From Comamonadaceae bacterium (lineage in GTDB: Bacteria; Pseudomonadota; Gammaproteobacteria; Burkholderiales; Burkholderiaceae_C), in contig CANGMW010000043.1 of assembly GCA_947454695.1 (NCBI GenBank), positions 1-13,048 of the forward strand: a stretch of DNA of 13,048 nt. The letters run 5' to 3'. A model generated the notes under the pieces. It worked only from the letters and a program-made list of their open reading frames with translations, was not told the origin of the DNA and did not search any database. Position 1 is the stretch's first letter. Each line of letters starts with the position of its first letter. Below are positions 1 to 7,024 of this stretch, one piece after another. The position numbers and the translations under genes are program-made.

Positions 1-1039
1 ATTCAATGCCCAGTAAATTGACCAGCCCTGGCACGCCATGTTCCAGCGGGCCTTGAATCAAAAAATCACGGGACGGTTCGTCCGGTCCCTGAATTTTGGG
101 GCGAATACCGGCATACCCCGCTTGCAGGGCCCCATCGGGCAGGCCCGGCCAATATTTGCGAACCTGGTCATAAAACGCACCACCGCGGCGGGGATCCACC
201 ACCAGATCATCGGCAGACGCCACCCACTGCACATCGGGGCCGAATTTGGCTTGACCACCCAGGTCGATGGTGAGGTGCACGCCCAGGCCCGCCGCTTCGG
301 GCACCGGATAGATCAGTCGGGAAAAAGGTGAACGGGTGTTCAAAGTGAAGTAGTTGCCCTTGGCAAAAAAACCTTGCGGCACGAAGTCCTGGTCAAGGCC
401 ATGAATGCGCCCAGCCAGCTCGGGCGCATGCAGACCAGCCGCATTCACCACCGTTTGACACAGCAACTGCGTACCATCGCGAGTCTGCACGACCAATCCG
501 TCAGCCACCACGTCAACTTGTTGAACCGAAGCATTGAGCACCACCATGCCGCCGGCATTTTCTATATCGCCTTGCAAAGACAACATCAGTGCATGGCTGT
601 CGACAATGCCAGTGCTGGGAGATTGAACGGCGGCGACACAGGCCAGTTCGGGCTCCAGTTCGCGGGCTTGCTGTGCGCTCAACATGACCAGATCGTCCAC
701 GCCATTACGTGCAGCTTTGCCGATGATGGCCTGCAACTGGGCAAGCTGCGCCTCATCGGTGGCGACAATTAATTTGCCGCAACGCTGATGGCCCACACCT
801 CGATCAGCGCAGTAGGTGTAGAGCCGCTGCTTGCCTTGAACACACAGACGCGCTTTGAGCGAACCTGGCGGGTAGTAGATACCAGCGTGAATCACTTCGC
901 TGTTGCGTGAACTGGTTTGCGTACCAATCGCATCGGCCGCTTCAAGGACCATGACTTCCCGACCTGCCAAGGCCAGGGACCGTGCCACCGCGAGCCCAAC
1001 AACCCCCGCCCCCACCACCACACAATCAACTCGCTCCAT
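1..1039 (-). CDS. FAD-dependent oxidoreductase, L-2-hydroxyglutarate oxidase-like (3' end outside window)
   Basis: Reading the minus strand from the ATG at 1039 gives 346 uninterrupted codons to the window edge. Residues 4-20 form a Rossmann FAD-binding start with GAGVVG at 10-15. Around 43-66 is the block SSRNSEVIHAGIYYPPGSLK, which resembles the HNSGVIHSGIYY signature of L-2-hydroxyglutarate oxidases (DAO superfamily). The final visible residues, NLLGIE, match the NLFGIESPGLT motif that these enzymes carry near the C-terminus, so only roughly 20-25 residues should be missing. Family members oxidise a 2-hydroxy acid to the 2-oxo acid and pass electrons to a quinone or oxygen. The substrate is inferred from the family and could be another hydroxy or amino acid. 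The gene starts 9 bp after the stop of the membrane-protein gene at 1049-1552, so the two are probably co-translated. Confidence 0.8.
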   Translation of the reverse strand, partial: MERVDCVVVGAGVVGLAVARSLALAGREVMVLEAADAIGTQTSSRNSEVIHAGIYYPPGSLKARLCVQGKQRLYTYCADRGVGHQRCGKLIVATDEAQLAQLQAIIGKAARNGVDDLVMLSAQQARELEPELACVAAVQSPSTGIVDSHALMLSLQGDIENAGGMVVLNASVQQVDVVADGLVVQTRDGTQLLCQTVVNAAGLHAPELAGRIHGLDQDFVPQGFFAKGNYFTLNTRSPFSRLIYPVPEAAGLGVHLTIDLGGQAKFGPDVQWVASADDLVVDPRRGGAFYDQVRKYWPGLPDGALQAGYAGIRPKIQGPDEPSRDFLIQGPLEHGVPGLVNLLGIE

Positions 1040-1048
1040 CTTGAATGC

Positions 1049-1552
1049 TCAGTGGCCGTGCGGCATGGCGGGCTCTGCTACTTGGGCGCCGGAAAGCAAA
1101 GTCGGATCCAGCATGCCGGCGATCATGGCAATGTGACCGAACACCAAAAACAAAGCCACACAAATGGCGTGCACCTTGAGCTTGCTTTCACGATCACGCC
1201 GGCGATTGACCAGTCCCAACTCCTGTGCCGCAATGTAGACGAGCGCCAAGCCGCCGATCAAATAACTGCCCACAGCTATGACGTCAATCACGGTACGCCA
1301 TTCGCCAGCCAAGGTGATAGGAATCACCGCATTTTTCAAAAGGTAAACAATCACGCCAATGAAATAAATCCCCACGACCAGACCGGCGAGTCGGTTGATG
1401 ATGTGAACCACCCCGTTGAACTGACGTGTGAATAAGAGGTAGAGCTCAGTGATCGCCAGGGTCTCGGCCAAGACCACCGGCACCCCCATGAACAGCAACA
1501 AATTCCAAGGCTGATTGACCGCCAGCAATTCCATGTAGTGGGTCATGTTCAT
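1049..1552 (-). CDS. Uncharacterised conserved four-helix inner-membrane protein
   Basis: This is a 167-residue hydrophobic protein with four likely membrane helices at about residues 16-41, 48-72, 86-110 and 126-148. A basic cytoplasmic-looking loop (NRRRDRESK, 116-124) separates helices 3 and 4, and the tail ends in a His-rich MPHGH. Histidines lie at the start of helix 2 (H50) and in helix 4 (H128, H140). I recognise it only as a conserved proteobacterial family (possibly the one Pfam calls DUF6803; not verified) with no assigned function. The start is supported by a GAGGA ribosome binding site (forward 1560-1564), 7 nt before the ATG. It follows the tctC-like gene by 81 bp and precedes the FAD oxidoreductase by 9 bp, so a membrane partner or electron-accepting anchor for that oxidase is possible but unproven. 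Confidence 0.75.
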   Translation of the reverse strand: MNMTHYMELLAVNQPWNLLLFMGVPVVLAETLAITELYLLFTRQFNGVVHIINRLAGLVVGIYFIGVIVYLLKNAVIPITLAGEWRTVIDVIAVGSYLIGGLALVYIAAQELGLVNRRRDRESKLKVHAICVALFLVFGHIAMIAGMLDPTLLSGAQVAEPAMPHGH

Positions 1553-1633
1553 GGGTGAGTCCTCTAGAGTGCTTGTGACAGGCCGTTGAAATCAAGACCT
1601 TGTGGTCAGAGTATAGGCCTGCCCTTTATAGGG

Positions 1634-2614
1634 TCACTCCAGCTTCAACTGAGCCTTCTTAACCAATTGAGTCCATTTTTCGATGTCGGACTTGATCAAG
1701 GCATCGAATTTTTCCGGAGATGTGGGCGTGAATTGCAAGCCCATTTCACCCAATTTTTCCTGGGTCTCGGGCCGCTTCATGATGGCAACGATGTCGTCGT
1801 GGAGCTTGGCAATCACATTTTTAGGCGTACCGCTGGCGACCACCAGTCCGTATAAGCCATTCACATTGAAGCCGGGCAGAGTTTCGCTCACGGCCTCAAC
1901 CTCGGGCAATAAAGTGGACCGGCGCAAAGCGGTTGAGGCCAATGGTTTGAGCCGCCCCCCCTTCACCAAGGGCACAGAGGCAAACAACGAATCCACCATG
2001 AAATTGACGCGCCCCGCGATGACCTCCGGGTAGGCGGGCCCGCTGCCTTTGAAAGGCACATGCAATAAATCCAGGCCTGCCGATTGCTTGATCAACTCCA
2101 TGGCCATGTGCATGCTGCTGGCAGCACCGGGTGTGGCATAACTGAATTTACCGGGGTTGGCTTTGATCAGGGCGATCGCTTCTTTGAAGTTATTGGCCGG
2201 GAAGTTTGGCGAGGCCGAAATCAAAATATTGGAATTTCCCAGCAAGGTTACGCCGGAGAGGTCATTGACCGTGTCGTACGGCAATTGACGCAGTGCGGGG
2301 TTGATGACGTGGGCTGTGGCCACTATGCAAATCGTTTGCCCGTTAGGGGTTGCTTTGGCTGTGAAATCAGTCCCCAAAACCGTATTGGCCCCGGCTTTGT
2401 ATTCCACCAACACGGTTTGCGACCACAGGCTTTGCAATTGCGGCTGAAGCAATCGAGCCAGGGTGTCAAAAGGTCCGCCAGGTGCGTTGGGCACGATCAG
2501 CGTGACGGGATGCGTGGGAAATTGGGTTTGTGCGTAGAGGCCGGGGTTCACGCTACTGAGTGAGAGTGTGCCCAATTGCAGTGCAAACTGACGTCGCGAT
2601 AGGTTTTTTTTCAT
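1634..2614 (-). CDS. Tripartite tricarboxylate transporter (TctC/Bug) periplasmic receptor, Tat-exported
   Basis: This is a 326-residue solute-binding protein of the Bug/TctC family. The N-terminus has a twin-arginine motif SRRQF (residues 6-10), then a short hydrophobic stretch and a likely cleavage site after LYA (residue 28), so Tat export is predicted. The mature part begins with the family pattern VTLIVPNAPGGPFDTLAR (37-54), followed by the KAGANTVLGTDF loop (73-84) and the HVPFKGSGPAYPEVIAGRV block (185-203). Family members bind carboxylic acids in the periplasm and deliver them to TctA/TctB permeases. No tctA or tctB lies in the window, which is usual for the many orphan Bug receptors of Burkholderiales. 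A ribosome binding site AAGGGA (forward 2621-2626) precedes the ATG. The ligand cannot be read from sequence; an aromatic or dicarboxylic acid would suit the location 106 bp downstream of bclA. Base composition looks more A+T-rich than in bclA. Confidence 0.9.
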   Translation of the reverse strand: MKKNLSRRQFALQLGTLSLSSVNPGLYAQTQFPTHPVTLIVPNAPGGPFDTLARLLQPQLQSLWSQTVLVEYKAGANTVLGTDFTAKATPNGQTICIVATAHVINPALRQLPYDTVNDLSGVTLLGNSNILISASPNFPANNFKEAIALIKANPGKFSYATPGAASSMHMAMELIKQSAGLDLLHVPFKGSGPAYPEVIAGRVNFMVDSLFASVPLVKGGRLKPLASTALRRSTLLPEVEAVSETLPGFNVNGLYGLVVASGTPKNVIAKLHDDIVAIMKRPETQEKLGEMGLQFTPTSPEKFDALIKSDIEKWTQLVKKAQLKLE

Positions 2615-2637
2615 GAGTCATCCCTTGAATTGACTCA
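2614..2637 (-). repeat. Inverted repeat TGAGTCA-N10-TGACTCA enclosing the tctC ribosome binding site
   Basis: Two perfect 7-bp arms (2614-2620 and 2631-2637) flank a 10-nt spacer. On the minus-strand transcript this can fold as a 7-bp hairpin whose loop contains the AAGGGA ribosome binding site and whose stem ends at the A of the tctC start codon. It could be a translation-control hairpin or a dimeric DNA operator. The sequence is seen directly; its function is inference. Confidence 0.5.
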
Positions 2638-2672
2638 ATTTTATCATTTTTAAACTGAATTTACGCCCGATT

Positions 2673-2700
2673 CCCGCAGCGGCTGAACCGAGCCTACGGG
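2673..2700 (-). terminator. Possible weak hairpin terminator after bclA
   Basis: The 106-bp gap between the bclA stop (2721) and the tctC start (2614) contains an imperfect hairpin. Arms are CCCG (2673-2676) with CGGG (2697-2700), and an inner GGCT (2681-2684) with AGCC (2691-2694). There is no run of T after it on the minus strand, so intrinsic termination is doubtful and read-through into tctC is possible. Confidence 0.25.
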
Positions 2701-2720
2701 TTCTAAAAACTGTGTTGGCG

Positions 2721-4283
2721 CTATTTATTCAGGTCGCGTAACTTGAAACGCTGAATTTTCCCGGTCGCGGTTTTGGGCAGGTCAGCGACGAACTCAATCT
2801 GGCGCGGGTATTTGTAGGGTGCCAAACGGTCTTTGACAAAGGCTTTGAGTTCGTCCTCGGTCACGGTGAGCCCGTTTTTGAGCACCACATAGGCCTTGGT
2901 TTTGGTCAAGCCATCGGCATCGGCCACACCAATCACCGCCGCTTCGAGCACGCTGGGGTGCTGGATCAACGTGCCCTCCACCTCAAACGGCGAGACGTAA
3001 ATGCCGCTGACCTTGAGCATGTCATCGCTGCGCCCGCTGTAGGTGTAGGTGCCGTCAGGATTGCGCACGTATTTGTCGCCGCTTTTGGTCCAGCCGCCCT
3101 GGAAGGTCTCGCGCGACTTGACCCGGTTGCCCCAGTACATCAGCGCACTGCTGGGGCCATGGATGTAGAGATCACCGGGCTCGCCATCGGGCACCGCCTG
3201 GCCATCTTCGCCGCGCAGTTCAATGTCATAGCCGGGTACAGGCCAGCCGGTGGTGCCATAGCAAACCTTTTCGGGCGTGTTGGACATGAACACATGCAGC
3301 ATTTCTGTCGAACCAATGCCGTCCACGATATCCACCCCAAAGTGGGCCTTGAAACGCTCACCGATCTCCGCTGGCAAAGCCTCGCCAGCCGAGGACACCA
3401 AACGCAAGGTCACCGCTGAACGCTTGGGCAGGTTCGGGTGGGCCAGCATGCCGGCAAAGCCAGTGGGTGCGCCGAAGAACACCGTGGGTTTGGCCTGCGT
3501 CCAGCGTGCAAACGTGGCGTCAGGCGTCGGGCGCTCGGCCATCAGCACCGTGGTGGCGCCCACACCCAGCGGGAAGGTCAAGGCATTGCCCAGACCGTAG
3601 GCAAAGAACAATTTGGCCGCAGAAAAGCAGACATCGTCCTCACGAATTTTGAGCACCGCTTTGCCATACAACTCGGTCGTGAAGAAGGGATTGGCGTGCG
3701 AGTGCACCGTACCTTTGGGGCGACCGGTCGAGCCCGAGGAATACAACCAGAAGCACGGATCATCCCCGCCGGTGGGAGCGGGCTTGACCGCCGGGGTGGC
3801 ATTGTTCAGGAAAGCCTCAATCTCGATTTCGGAGGGGTGCAGCGGCGTCGCCGGACGCGACACGATCACGCGTTGCACCTCATGGTCGCTGCGGGTCATC
3901 GCGGCAATCAGGGTGGGCAGCAAACTGCCCGACACCAGCACCGCCTGCGCCCGCGAGTGCTCCAACATGTAGGCATAGTCATCGGCGGTGAGCAAGGTGT
4001 TCACGGCCACCGGCACGATGCCGGCATAAATCGCCCCCAGGAAACTCACCGGCCAGTCATTGCAGTCTTGCATGAGCAAGAGCACGCGCTCTTCCCGCTT
4101 GAGGCCGCTTGCCCTCAAAGCCCCTGCCATCAAGCGCACGCGCTCATCAAGCTGTGCGTAGCTGAGCGTACCCAGGTCATCGATATACGCCAGTTTGTTC
4201 GGGCGGCCCTGATTGGTCGCCAGCGCATGCTGGGCATAGTTGAAGCTTTGTCCGACCAAGGGGAGTTCAGGCAGAGAGTTCAT
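2721..4283 (-). CDS. bclA: Benzoate-CoA ligase
   Basis: This 520-residue adenylate-forming enzyme activates benzoate with ATP and CoA to benzoyl-CoA, the first step of the box pathway, in the cytoplasm. The ANL motifs are all present: phosphate loop YSSGSTGRPKG (181-191), GIGSTE (322-327), SGD (401-403), hinge GRSDDMLKVSG (417-427) and the catalytic Lys509 in PKTATGKI. The stretch SAAKLFFAYGLGN (221-233), which lines the acyl pocket, is characteristic of benzoate-CoA ligases (BadA/BclA) rather than of acetyl-CoA synthetases or 4-coumarate ligases. Length is typical for the family. The ATG has an AGGA ribosome binding site at forward 4291-4294, 7 nt away. It lies 29 bp downstream of boxD on the same strand, so the two form one operon. 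Activity on 2-aminobenzoate or fluorobenzoates is possible. Confidence 0.96.
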   Translation of the reverse strand: MNSLPELPLVGQSFNYAQHALATNQGRPNKLAYIDDLGTLSYAQLDERVRLMAGALRASGLKREERVLLLMQDCNDWPVSFLGAIYAGIVPVAVNTLLTADDYAYMLEHSRAQAVLVSGSLLPTLIAAMTRSDHEVQRVIVSRPATPLHPSEIEIEAFLNNATPAVKPAPTGGDDPCFWLYSSGSTGRPKGTVHSHANPFFTTELYGKAVLKIREDDVCFSAAKLFFAYGLGNALTFPLGVGATTVLMAERPTPDATFARWTQAKPTVFFGAPTGFAGMLAHPNLPKRSAVTLRLVSSAGEALPAEIGERFKAHFGVDIVDGIGSTEMLHVFMSNTPEKVCYGTTGWPVPGYDIELRGEDGQAVPDGEPGDLYIHGPSSALMYWGNRVKSRETFQGGWTKSGDKYVRNPDGTYTYSGRSDDMLKVSGIYVSPFEVEGTLIQHPSVLEAAVIGVADADGLTKTKAYVVLKNGLTVTEDELKAFVKDRLAPYKYPRQIEFVADLPKTATGKIQRFKLRDLNK

Positions 4284-4312
4284 GACGTGTTCCTGTTAAC
4301 GAGGCGCAGATT

Positions 4313-5860
4313 TCAAAGCCCGCTCAAAATGGTCGTGGCGGCTTGAATAGCGCTGCGACGGTGGTAAAAGCCCAAAGCGCGCAAGCCGCCCAGTTCTTCA
4401 CCGCCACCGGCACGACCCGGCCCGCCGTGCAGGGATTGGGGCATGACGTTGCCGTGCCCGGTGTGCAAGGCAGCCACATCGGGCGAGATCACGTGCACGC
4501 GTCCATGGCTGTCGGCCAGTTCCACGGCTGCGGCACCCAATGCCGCAGGTTCGTTGCCATAGATTGAAGCGACCAGAGAACCTTCTCCGCGGCGAACCAG
4601 CTCGTAAGCCTGATTCAAATCTTTGTAGGGCAGCAAGGTCGCCACCGGGCCGAACACTTCCGTGTCGTGGAACACCTGTTGGTTGGCATCGCGGCTACCC
4701 AATAAGGTGGGGCCCACACAGCAGCTGATGGCCGCATCGGCGTCGATCAATGCGTGGCTGGCGCCATCGTGCAAGACTTGGGCATGCGCTTTGAGCTGCG
4801 CCAGGCCTTGCTGCACGGCGTGCAACTGGCTGCGGCTCACCAAAGCGCCCATGCGCACCGATTCATTTCGGGGATTGCCCACCGTGGTTTTGGCCAGACG
4901 GGCCGAGATGGCTTGCGCGCAGTCATCAAAGAGCGCTTCGGGCACGAAGATGCGGCGAATCGCCGTGCACTTCTGACCCGACTTCACGGTCATCTCCCGA
5001 GCGACCTCTTTAGCGAGCAAATCAAACGACTCGCTGCCAGCGGCCTGGCCCGGCAGCAAGAGCGCTGAATTCACGCTGTCCGCCTCGATGTTCACGCGCA
5101 CCGAACGCTGGGCCACCAGCGGGTGCGAACGGATGACACCTGCCGTGTCGGCCGAGCCGGTGAATGAGAGCACATCAAAGGGCGTCAGCGCATCGAGCAA
5201 GCCGGCCGAGCTGCCGCACACCACCGACAAGGCCCCGACAGGCAAGACGCCGGCGTTCACCACATCGGCCACCATGTGCTGGGTCAGCCACGCAGTGGGG
5301 GTGCCGGGTTTGATCACCACCGGCACGCCCGAGAGCAAGGCCGGCGCAGCTTTCTCCCACAAGCCCCAGCTGGGGAAATTGAAGGCATTGATGAACAAGG
5401 CCAAACCGCGGTTAGGTACCAGAATATGTTGCGACTGGAACAAGGGGTCTTTGCCCAAACGGGCGGCCTCGCCGTCGATCAGAAATTTGCGCTCACCCAG
5501 CGACTCGCCCAGCTTGGCGTAAGTGCTCAAGGTGAAGATGCCGCCATCGATGTCCACCGCTGAATCGTTTTTAACGGTGCCGCTGTTGGCGGTGGCGATC
5601 TCGTAGTAACGGTCGCGGTTGGCTTGCAAGACCTTAACCACCTGCGCGAGCATGGCGGCGCGCTGGGCGTACGTCATGGCGCGCAGCGCGTTGCCGCCGG
5701 TCTCGCGGGCAAACGCAAAGCCTTTTTTCAAATCCAATCCGGTGGCATCCACCCGCACCAGCTCTGTACCCAACACCGGGTCGAACAACACCGTTCCCTG
5801 TCCGGTACCGGTGTGCCACTGCCCACCCAAATAATTTTGCAGAAGTTGTGTCGTGCTCAT
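4313..5860 (-). CDS. boxD: 3,4-dehydroadipyl-CoA semialdehyde dehydrogenase
   Basis: This 515-residue aldehyde dehydrogenase oxidises the C6 semialdehyde made by BoxC to 3,4-dehydroadipyl-CoA, with NADP as the expected cofactor. Catalytic residues are visible: Cys298 in GQKCTA, Glu259 in VNIEAD, Asn161 in FNFPSWG, Lys184 in VVIKPG (cofactor ribose/phosphate) and Glu401 in TEVFGPV. The C-terminal block HGGPGRAGGGEELGGLRAL (478-496) is shared with the aldehyde dehydrogenase domain of PaaZ, which handles a related CoA-bound semialdehyde but carries an extra hydratase domain that is absent here. Presence beside bclA and opposite boxRCBA fixes the assignment. It is the first gene of the boxD-bclA operon. 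The proposed promoter lies about 130 bp upstream, leaving an unusually long leader. The ATG at 5860 has a purine-rich AAAAGG stretch about 8 nt upstream. Confidence 0.95.
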   Translation of the reverse strand: MSTTQLLQNYLGGQWHTGTGQGTVLFDPVLGTELVRVDATGLDLKKGFAFARETGGNALRAMTYAQRAAMLAQVVKVLQANRDRYYEIATANSGTVKNDSAVDIDGGIFTLSTYAKLGESLGERKFLIDGEAARLGKDPLFQSQHILVPNRGLALFINAFNFPSWGLWEKAAPALLSGVPVVIKPGTPTAWLTQHMVADVVNAGVLPVGALSVVCGSSAGLLDALTPFDVLSFTGSADTAGVIRSHPLVAQRSVRVNIEADSVNSALLLPGQAAGSESFDLLAKEVAREMTVKSGQKCTAIRRIFVPEALFDDCAQAISARLAKTTVGNPRNESVRMGALVSRSQLHAVQQGLAQLKAHAQVLHDGASHALIDADAAISCCVGPTLLGSRDANQQVFHDTEVFGPVATLLPYKDLNQAYELVRRGEGSLVASIYGNEPAALGAAAVELADSHGRVHVISPDVAALHTGHGNVMPQSLHGGPGRAGGGEELGGLRALGFYHRRSAIQAATTILSGL

Positions 5861-5973
5861 AGGAAGACCTTTTCAATGGAATGAATTCAAACTTGCCCCT
5901 CGGGCTGCTCAGACCAACTTTTAACGCTTCTTCAGACTGTCATGCGTTTTTGGGCTTGCGCGTTTTGGCAATA

Positions 5974-5987
5974 TGCATTATTGTGCA
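5974..5987. promoter_or_regulatory. Predicted BoxR operator TGCA-N6-TGCA in the boxD/boxR intergenic region
   Basis: Two TGCA half-sites (5974-5977 and 5984-5987) are spaced exactly 10 bp start to start, which is the TGCA-N6-TGCA form reported for operators of the BzdR/BoxR family (recalled from the Azoarcus work). The nonamer TGCATTATT and the octamer ATTGTGCA found here both recur in the boxC promoter. The site sits at about +1 to +15 of the predicted boxD transcript, a position suited to repression. Confidence 0.65.
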
Positions 5988-5994
5988 CGAACGA

Positions 5995-6023
5995 AGCATA
6001 GCTTTGACTTGATCGCCGGTCAA
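5995..6023 (-). promoter_or_regulatory. Predicted sigma-70 promoter of boxD-bclA
   Basis: On the minus strand, TTGACC (6023 to 6018) and TATGCT (6000 to 5995) are separated by 17 bp. The -35 matches consensus at 5 of 6 bases, the -10 at 4 of 6. Transcription would start near 5988, immediately before the TGCA-N6-TGCA operator. The element interlocks with the boxR promoter on the opposite strand. Confidence 0.45.
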
Positions 6024-6033
6024 GCACTATATT
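6004..6033 (+). promoter_or_regulatory. Predicted sigma-70 promoter of boxR
   Basis: TTGACT (6004-6009) and TATATT (6028-6033) are separated by 18 bp, each matching consensus at 5 of 6 bases. The start would be near 6040, giving a short leader of about 25 nt to the ATG at 6065. The -35 and spacer overlap the boxD promoter read on the other strand. The TGCA operator lies some 50-65 bp upstream of this start. Confidence 0.5.
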
Positions 6034-6064
6034 TCATGATTCAGGGTAAATCCTGATCTACACC

Positions 6065-6991
6065 ATGCCAGAGCACTCCGAAAAACCCGCGCCTGAAGCG
6101 CAAACCGAGCAGACAGAACGTCACCAAGCACTGATCGCCTTGGGCGAGCGGGTGCGCAGTTTGCGGGCGCGTCGGGGCATTGCCCGCAAGTCGGTAGCGC
6201 AAGCCGCCAAAGTCTCCGAGCGGCATTTGGCCAACCTGGAGTTGGGGACGGGCAACGCCTCGTTTTTGATCCTGCAACATGTGGCCGCCGCTTTGAACTG
6301 CTCGATGGCCGAGCTAATTGGCGACGAAACCACGCAAAGCCCGGAATGGCTCCTGATCCGTGAGCTCCTGATCGGGCGTGATGAAGACACCTTACGCCGC
6401 GCACGCACGGCCATCGTGGCCGCGCTCAAAGGCGGCGTTACCGGCAAGGCACTTGGGGCCAGTTGGCCTCGAATTGCCCTTGTCGGTCTGCGCGGTGCCG
6501 GCAAATCCACACTGGGACAAATGCTGGCAGATGACCTGGGCTTCCCCTTCATCGAACTGAGCCGTGAAATCGAAAAATTTGCCGGTTGCAGCATCTCTGA
6601 AATTCAAGGCTTGTACGGCATGAACGCCTACCGGCGCTACGAGCGACGGGCGTTGGAAGAGGCGCTTCAGATCTACCCGGAAGTGGTGATTGCCACCCCG
6701 GGCGGCCTGGTCTCCGACCCGGCCACCTTCAACCTCTTGCTGGACCACTGCACCACCGTGTGGCTGCAAGCCAATCCCGAGGACCATATGCAGCGCGTGG
6801 CTGCGCAAGGCGATTTGCGCCCCATGGCCGCCAACCCACAGGCTATGAGTGACCTGCGCCAAATTCTGGCCGGCCGTTCCGCGTTTTATTCCAAGTCGGA
6901 TATGCGCTTGGACACCAGCGCACAAGATTTGCCCCAAACCTTTGACGCGCTGCGCAACATGGTCAGGCAACACCTTCAACTGCCGGATTGA
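6065..6991 (+). CDS. boxR: BoxR/BzdR-type benzoyl-CoA-responsive transcriptional repressor
   Basis: This 308-residue protein joins an XRE-type helix-turn-helix domain (about 25-85, with the recognition region SVAQAAKVSERHLANLELG) to a C-terminal shikimate-kinase-like domain (about 135-308). The P-loop GLRGAGKST (141-149), the paired arginines in YRRYERR (189-195), RPM (252-254) and R271 with Y275 follow the shikimate kinase pattern. The shikimate-contacting positions are changed, as expected for a sensor rather than an enzyme. The family represses box/bzd genes and is released by benzoyl-CoA. It lies upstream of and codirectional with boxC but is separated by a strong promoter, so it is probably also transcribed alone. 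No clear ribosome binding site precedes the ATG; an in-frame TAA at 6047-6049 limits any upstream start. Confidence 0.93.
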   Translation: MPEHSEKPAPEAQTEQTERHQALIALGERVRSLRARRGIARKSVAQAAKVSERHLANLELGTGNASFLILQHVAAALNCSMAELIGDETTQSPEWLLIRELLIGRDEDTLRRARTAIVAALKGGVTGKALGASWPRIALVGLRGAGKSTLGQMLADDLGFPFIELSREIEKFAGCSISEIQGLYGMNAYRRYERRALEEALQIYPEVVIATPGGLVSDPATFNLLLDHCTTVWLQANPEDHMQRVAAQGDLRPMAANPQAMSDLRQILAGRSAFYSKSDMRLDTSAQDLPQTFDALRNMVRQHLQLPD

Positions 6992-6997
6992 TAAGTT

Positions 6998-7024
6998 GGA
7001 CTTAACAAGGCGGACTTGACAAGG
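6998..7024 (+). repeat. Tandem 13-bp direct repeat covering the boxC -35 element
   Basis: GGACTTAACAAGG (6998-7010) and GGACTTGACAAGG (7012-7024) are identical at 12 of 13 bases with a 14-bp period. The second copy contains the perfect -35 TTGACA. The first carries TTAACA, too far from the -10 to serve as its -35. It may be an activator site or a duplication scar; no function is proven. Confidence 0.6.

Noticed and set aside
1586..1633. Small palindromes (CAAGACCTTG, CCCTTTATAGGG, AGGCCT) between tctC and the membrane-protein gene
   Set aside because: Stems are four to five base pairs or restriction-site-like palindromes, without a T-run or a promoter match; I cannot assign a function beyond chance.
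2577..2585. Two TGCA words (2577-2580 and 2582-2585) near the tctC start as a BoxR operator
   Set aside because: Spacing is 5 bp rather than 10, and they lie inside the signal-peptide coding region of tctC with no shared flanking bases.
3438..4346. A 302-codon open frame opposite bclA
   Set aside because: Its Arg/Gly/His-rich translation has no recognisable motif, and bclA has every adenylate-forming motif on the opposite strand.
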